In this document: piece after piece, positions 58,615-64,000 of the stretch
How positions within the stretch are numbered: position 1 is the stretch's first letter
How the letters are laid out: the number at the start of each line of letters is the position of its first letter
Program-made: the position numbers and the translations under genes
Notes under the pieces: generated by a model
Told to the model about the DNA's origin: nothing
Database searches by the model: none
The model's input: the letters and a program-made list of their open reading frames with translations, nothing else
NCBI GenBank assembly: GCA_037179385.1
Contig: CM074195.1
Coordinates: forward strand, 32,072,222-32,136,221
DNA length: 64,000 bases
Direction: 5' to 3'
Origin: Holothuria scabra
Taxonomy: Eukaryota > Echinodermata > Holothuroidea > Aspidochirotida > Holothuriidae

Positions 58615-58993
58615 AAAAACTGGATTTACAACACTCAAAATTGTCCAAATTTTGCCTACACAGTAAAATTTGTACACCTGAGACATATTTTCACTATAAA
58701 AGCCTATTTCACCAAATAAGCTTTTAAACAAAAAGGAGAAAAACTATGTTACAATTTCTAACCATCCTTTTGAAGCATCATCGCAATGGTGGGCAGTCAA
58801 AAAGTGTGTTTTGGTCACACATGAAATCCCACACATATAGCCACCTTTGACTTGATCGTGCATTGGAGTGGAACCTTTGACCCCTACATTCTATCCTTAG
58901 AAAGAAGAAAAGGAACTCTGCATTATAATGGAGGGAAGCAGGTCAAAAATAATCTTTCTTTACCATTTGGAGGTTTAAAACATTGGTCATGGT
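58615..58993 (-). mobile_element. Partial second copy of the 51206-52440 element
   Basis: In reverse it matches about 51960-52350: TTGACTTGATCGTGCATTGG, CAAAGGT, GAACTCTGCATT, GCACTTTTTGACT-like text. Neither terminus is present. Confidence 0.75.
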
Positions 58994-59609
58994 TCAGTTA
59001 AGGTAGCGTGCCAATGTCTACTGGCACAGTCTTTGCAAGTTGAGCTCCAGTCTGCATTTTGTGTACTCCAGCATGAAGATCTTCGACGTGAGCACCAACT
59101 CCTTCATGGTGTAGGGGCAGGAAAGCTGTACTACTGGGGCCTCGGTTAATTCCCGTCATACAATAAACCCACAGTATACTATGCTATACAGTACTTGTAT
59201 GGCCAAGAATGTTACATGCATTACGTACATGTATACAAAAGCATCTACAATCGGATACAGATTGCTACTTACTGTGTTTGTACCATATACTTGTACATGC
59301 ATTGCCAATGTACGATGACCATGTATGCGTCACATGTATACTGTACATAAGTGTGCATATCAGCAGATCGCTATGTAGCATTGTATGTGCACAGGAAATC
59401 CCAGCGTACAATTACGATAACCCTAGCATACCTTCAGCGTGGGCTTTACATGAAATGCACCCTGGGCTGAGCTGGGTGTCGGTGATATGTCTACAAGTTC
59501 CCACTGTACACGGTACAGTGTGATTTTGAATCACTGTCAGATACCTTTTGTGCAGGATTATAAGTGATGCACATACTATTGCAAACACATACCGTAGGCA
59601 TGTAATATA
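58994..59609. other. Intergenic stretch, nothing recognised
   Basis: TGTACAT-rich sequence with no supported exon. Confidence 0.4.
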
Positions 59610-59830
59610 TCTTTCAAAGGACACAAAATGTTTTTTTGTGAGTTGTACAACTAGAAAGTTACAAATTACAGTATTGTGCAATAGACCAATTTGTTTCAAG
59701 TGAATAAACTTCAACATTTTATGTCTCAGCTCAGTAATGTCCTACAGAGATGGGAGTTGGACTGTTAGCATTCACTTTTCATGCTCTTTAATATATATTT
59801 TTGAGTTATTTGACTTTAAGTACACCTTAA
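59610..59830 (+). mobile_element. TTAA-type MITE, family T, copy 3 (5'-truncated)
   Basis: It matches the right half of T copies 1 and 2 (AGTTGTACAACTAGAAAG, GTGCAATAGACCAATTTGTT, TCAGCTCAGTAATGTCC) and ends GACTTTAAGTACACCTTAA. Confidence 0.78.
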
Positions 59831-60519
59831 GGGGATGAACTAGCTATAGAGATTTATCCCTGACACAGTTCAACTGCTAGGTGAACAGTGTTTACATGCA
59901 GGTCTGCCCAACTGGAGTTGTCTGGGTATGTGCTAAGTTGACACCATGAGTTTTGTTCCAGATGAATAAAAAATGCAGCTTTGCTACTCTAGTTATTGGT
60001 AGGTTAAATGTTAATCTTCATACAGAATCTGTTGCAAGAAAATACTACAATGTAGATGGGACACCAAAAACTGTTGGTATCCATTTTAATGGAATGACTC
60101 AACTTTGGAATCGGAGGGAACTGTTCTTGGCTCATCTGTGTCTTCTTTCTTTTAAGTGTGCAAATTGATTTGTTGACCTGGTCACCACAGCAGCTCAAGT
60201 TTCTTTTCCTACTACTAATTGAATGTGTTCATGAACAGCGCATGTGGTCACCTTGTCTGGCACTGAGGAGGTCAGGCAAGTAATTGCCTAATCAGTCAGG
60301 CCTAAGTTTATCTGGCAAAAAAGTTAAGTTTGTTGATTGATAGGAAGTGGTTTGCTTTCAAAATTTTACCCAATTGTCCCCTTTATGAAATATGAATAAT
60401 TTACTTTCATCTTTTGTCAATCTTGTAAGAATTCTGAAGTTGAAATTTCACTTAACTAATAATGTCTAATAGCATTTTGGTATGTCCTAATGAGTAATTA
60501 AAATATTTTTTTGTAACAG
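59831..60519 (+). other. Upstream intron of the WDR33-like gene
   Basis: No exon is recognised. It ends in the acceptor TTTTTTTGTAACAG at 60506-60519. Confidence 0.4.
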
Positions 60520-60832
60520 ATCTGCACAACAGCCATATTTGAAATTAACCAAGATATATTGATAATCATCAAACATCAAGATGGATGGTGGGACAAGACT
60601 GGTGAACCACTCACCCCAACAGCCAGGGGAGTCATTCTTCCACTACCCAAAGATGCCTTCATTTATGAAGCAGCAGTTTCCAAAGCCATATAGGCCACCA
60701 AGACGGTTTCAAAACCAGGAACCTTATACCCCCATGGCACAGAGAGATTACACAAACTATGATGCTCAGAAACCCAGAACCTCTATGAGACGAGCAGTTG
60801 ATTACAGTTCATCAGTCATTAGAAGATTAGAG
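60520..60832 (+). CDS. WDR33: WDR33-like pre-mRNA 3'-processing factor, first coding exon
   Basis: The exon has a good acceptor (TTTTTTTGTAACAG|ATC), 61 nt of 5' UTR, an ATG at 60581 (ATCAAGATGG) and a consensus donor GAG|GTAAGG after 84 codons in phase 0. The protein starts MDGGTRLVNHS, has SFFHYPKMPSF, a proline/arginine-rich stretch (PKPYRPPRRFQNQEP) and ends SMRRAVDYSSSVIRRLE. That last block matches the region just before the WD40 propeller in WDR33 (KAVNRKTIDYNPSVIKYLE), plant FY (RRTVDYTSTVVRY) and yeast Pfs2, and FFH.P also occurs in WDR33. WDR33 is the CPSF subunit that recognises AAUAAA with CPSF30 in the nucleus. The propeller exons would lie beyond the window; I did not find the NR.WQRD continuation before 64000. 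Confidence 0.68.
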
Positions 60833-60877
60833 GTAAGGGCAGGTTTTCTGCCTAGGCTTTAGAGGTTTCCCCTGGAC

Positions 60878-61180
60878 TTAAAGATCCAATCCTCTCACTC
60901 CAAAGGACAATTGTTGTGGGAACTTATCAAAATTCTCAATTTGCTCAGCTGTTTCATTGGTAGCTGATTCAAACAATGCAGATTACTAAAGCTTATATTA
61001 CATAGCATGAACTCTACTGAGACTGTTAAGATAATAGACAATGAGCAATTATACTCACCCTGTAGCAACAAACTGAGATCGTGTCTGGATGAGGATAAAT
61101 TTCAGAAAATTGTGAGAGGTGCTTAAGTAAGAAGGTTAGGAGAATTGGTACTGTTTGAGGTGAGAGAATTGGGCTTTTAA
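60878..61180 (+). mobile_element. TTAA-bounded MITE, family R, copy 2 (uninterrupted)
   Basis: It starts TTAAAGATCCAATCCTCTCA and ends GAGGTGAGAGAATTGGGC then TTTTAA. Its interior GCTTAAGTAAGAAGG is the empty counterpart of the M insertion at 38466. Confidence 0.87.
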
Positions 61181-62440
61181 AGGTTCTGAAGTGGTCCGTG
61201 TTGTACTTGTTCATGAAGTAAAATGATGCCAGGTTTGGCAGCTGAAGAGAAGAAGAGTTCATATTACACCTTCTATAATATGTACAGTGGAGTGCAAGGG
61301 GCAATTTAAGCTCTTTTCTATGAGGTGGTCACTAAAATCTGTGAGGTGGTTTCCTTACAAAACAGATACCAAGGGAAATCCTATTGGGGAATTAGGGTTA
61401 TGGATGATTTAGCTTATCTTTAGCCTGGCTATCTTAGCATATTTTAGATTTGTAATAATTCAGCATGTCCAACAGCCTTAAATATCTAACAAAAAAGCTA
61501 GTGTAGAACATTGAAATGCCAATGTCCTGTTTTGGTGATAGAACAAATAATGATAATGGCTATCTGCTTTGTAAGAGGAATTGAAAGAGGTGTTTGAAAC
61601 AACAGAGTATAGAAAGTAATTAGTATTGTTATGGAAAAAGAACTTAGAGCTGGTTGGTGAGTTGTTACGAACAGTTTGTGATGTTAGTGAAACCTGTCCT
61701 TCCTGTTTTACCAACTGGCATAGCTGCAACACTGAAAGCAGTTGTGTCCCCAGCTGGAGGATTTTGAGTGCCTGAGTGCTTTGTCTGTGTTGTGAGCAAA
61801 GCCATTGCAGGTTGTTACTATCCCTTTCAATCCTTATAGCTATAGCACTGCCCTGGCTAGTTAGCAGGGAAATTTCAGGAGGTTTTGCTTGCAGTATTTT
61901 ATTTTTAATGATAGTGTAGAATTAATGAATGTCGTGTTTTGCATCAATCCTGACCAGATAAAAATAGAGTTTGTTTGCCATGGCAGTAATAAAATACTTC
62001 CATGAATTTGTCAGACAGTATTTTATAGAATTTTCATTGAATTTTGTGCTGGCAGTTAGCATGGCTGTATGCATGTCATGCTGGTTGACTAGTGTCAGTG
62101 CCATCTACAGCTGTCCAGCGCCACCCGACATGGCTAGAACCCTGCTGCCAATGATGATTGAATGACAGTGACACCTGTTGTGTCAGGTTATGATAATTGT
62201 AAACGTTCACTGAGGCAGAATCTGAGATGTGGTATATTTTATCGCAAGATTTTCAAATCTAGGGAGTTCATTGCACACTAATGCAGAAAATAGATGTTAC
62301 TTATTTTGAACTTGAATAAAAGTGGGTCACCCTTTACTACTTTCATTTTGGTTGCAGATTTAATTTAGTGTAGGCATGAAAAGCTTTAAACCTAGAACTT
62401 TGTTTTAGTGGAACAGAGAGACATCTTTCAAATTCTATAG
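61181..62440 (+). other. Intron of the WDR33-like gene, nothing recognised
   Basis: No exon matching the WDR33 continuation and no bounded element was found. Confidence 0.4.
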
Positions 62441-63032
62441 TTAAAGGGGAGGTTTAAGCAAAAACTAAATCTTCATATGTGAAAGACAAACAAAATCTAC
62501 ACAGTGTGGTGCAAGTTCCATTCAAATCGGACATGTATTTCTTGAGATATCAGTAAATGAAGTCAGTAAATTTGTGTTCAAAAGTGAGTTTGAGGGCAGC
62601 AGAGCTTATATCACTTCCTCACATTGACAAGGAATGCTTTGTTTACCTTTGCTTTATCAGGCTGTTGTGTTGACCTTGAAATAAATAGGAGTATGACCTC
62701 CCTGTGGGGGATGCAAAGTTTGTAAAATTCTCATGCCACTTATGCAACCACATTTTAAAAATATGTCATTATTGAGAAGAAAATCCAGAATAAAGTTTAA
62801 AGAAAAACAAAAGACTGCCCATTAATGTGGGGATGTGATGTCATACTGTATGTGCTTGCTTCAAGTTCACTTTTTGTTGAAAATGTGAAAACTTTATCTA
62901 TTCATATCTTGAGAACCACACATCGGATTTCAATGCAAATTTCACCAAAATGCTTAGAATAAGCACCTCTCTTACATACCAGATCCTGTTGTGAACTTAA
63001 ACCCTTCTTTTTCACTAAATACCTCTTTTTAA
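62441..63032 (+). mobile_element. TTAA-bounded element, family S, copy 1 (uninterrupted)
   Basis: The left end TTAAAGGGGAGGTTTAAGC and right end CACTAAATACCTCTTTTTAA are imperfect inverse repeats with TTAA outermost. The interior aligns in reverse with 48130-49192 (for example CCTCACATTGACAAGG, TTTCAATGCAAATTTCACC). No open frame. Confidence 0.75.
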
Positions 63033-64000
63033 AGGCTCAGTCCAGGTTACAGGTAGATTTTATTCAATCCTTGCATTAAAGTGACCAAAGAGACAGTTAA
63101 TTCTCTTTCAGCTCCTGGTTCCAAGGATTTTAGTAGAACCAGGAGATGTTTGTCCAGGACCAGGATTTGTGAAAATCCAAGACAAATTGATGGTATCAGT
63201 TCAATTTAATTTAAACTTAATTTTTACATGCTTTATCAATTTATTTTTCAAATGCTTTAACTGCAAAAATATGTGAAATCAAAAAGACATAAGAGACACA
63301 AGAATACAAAGAAAATCTGGTATCAAACCTAATGATATAATAATGTAATAATTTTGGTTGTGTGGTATTGCAGGGTTCTCACTAACCCGAGCTCCCAGGT
63401 CCCTGACGTGCGACTTCAACTGGAGATGCTTGAAACGATATTAGTAATATGGCCCAGTTCTGCGATATCACCGGTGCTACGTACGTAATAGATCATCTGC
63501 TGCGCTGTTGTCCAGCTTAGTCAGAGTAACATCACTTGTCAATGCCAGACCAGTTTTAGGCAGCGGCTTGTTGCAAATATCATGACAGAACATCTGCATG
63601 GAAATTGCGCAGCATCACTGATTATTGGCTGGGAGTGATTTATGGCGCATCCTGGGAACTTTCGTCCATATCCAGTCTATAGTCTTGTCGGCAATACATG
63701 CTCTTGTAGTTGTTTTGGCAGGTGAAGTTTTGGTGTCAATGGCACAGTCTACACTTCTAGCATTCAGAATAAGGGCCAAACAAAGTGGGACTCTTCCAAA
63801 AATATGGGTCCCTCAGAAATTTGATGGGACTCTTGGAAAAAAAAGTTGAGGGTTCAGGGACTCTTGGGTGTGGGGGCCTAATGAGAACACTGTATTGGGA
63901 ATATGGGTAAATGTTTTTAGCTGCTCTGCAGGGTTTGATTCCAAGATTTTGACTGTAGGCTATAATTAATTTAAATAAGGTATCTCTCGACCATGCAGTG
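63033..64000 (+). other. Right end of window, presumed intron
   Basis: CTCCTGGTTC (63112-63121) and its exact inverse GAACCAGGAG (63136-63145) form a short hairpin. No exon is recognised. Confidence 0.4.

Noticed and set aside
58615..58993. An independent conserved gene fragment, because of its similarity to 51960-52350
   Set aside because: It is an inverted partial copy of a transposon interior with no open frame.

Overview
The window is eukaryotic, from a large, repeat-dense animal genome. Coding sequence is a small fraction, split into short exons with GT..AG introns. The intergenic DNA is full of GCCTA/TAGGCC-rich stretches, and with the mix of mobile elements this suggests a marine invertebrate deuterostome such as an echinoderm or hemichordate. 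The taxon is inference only.

Host genes. (1) Positions 1-150, minus strand, hold an exon that reads like the N-terminal region of glutamate-cysteine ligase catalytic subunit; the gene runs off the left edge. (2) A complete SSU72 (RNA polymerase II CTD phosphatase) gene lies on the plus strand at 16503-32952. It has five exons whose splice phases all join into a 191-residue protein with the catalytic CX5RS loop. (3) A lone exon at 53710-53898 encodes the start of a RecQ-like SF2 helicase with Walker A; no further helicase exon was found. (4) Near the right edge, 60520-60832 looks like the first coding exon of a WDR33/Pfs2/FY-type polyadenylation factor and continues outside the window. SSU72 and WDR33 both act in mRNA 3' processing.

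Mobile DNA fills the rest. The best-supported elements have exact target-site duplications, and several have an unoccupied paralogous site inside the window. They are: two copies of one hAT-like element (4466-6280, 8289-10325); a hAT-like element at 26560-26907; one at 51206-52440; two foldback elements with iterated 16-bp termini (17115-18203, 49327-50291); a family of TTAA-bounded non-autonomous elements that nest in one another (here called R, M, T, S, Y); a CR1/L2-type retrotransposon with a long open reverse transcriptase frame (44146-45531) inside an R copy; three other decayed non-LTR fragments; a tRNA-derived SINE family; and a CCGCCC-rich inverted-repeat family (U) flanking the helicase exon.

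Other structure. A 756-bp tandem duplication lies at 12967-14483. A long foldback element sits at 14617-14976. A reiterated fragment of U2 snRNA is at 30416-30540. About 789 uninterrupted GAT triplets run from 41195 to 43561. The least ordinary locus is 51.0-55.5 kb, where the helicase exon sits between hairpin-forming inverted arms that are themselves flanked by direct U copies. Family names R, M, T, S, Y, X, W and U are labels for this answer, not database names.
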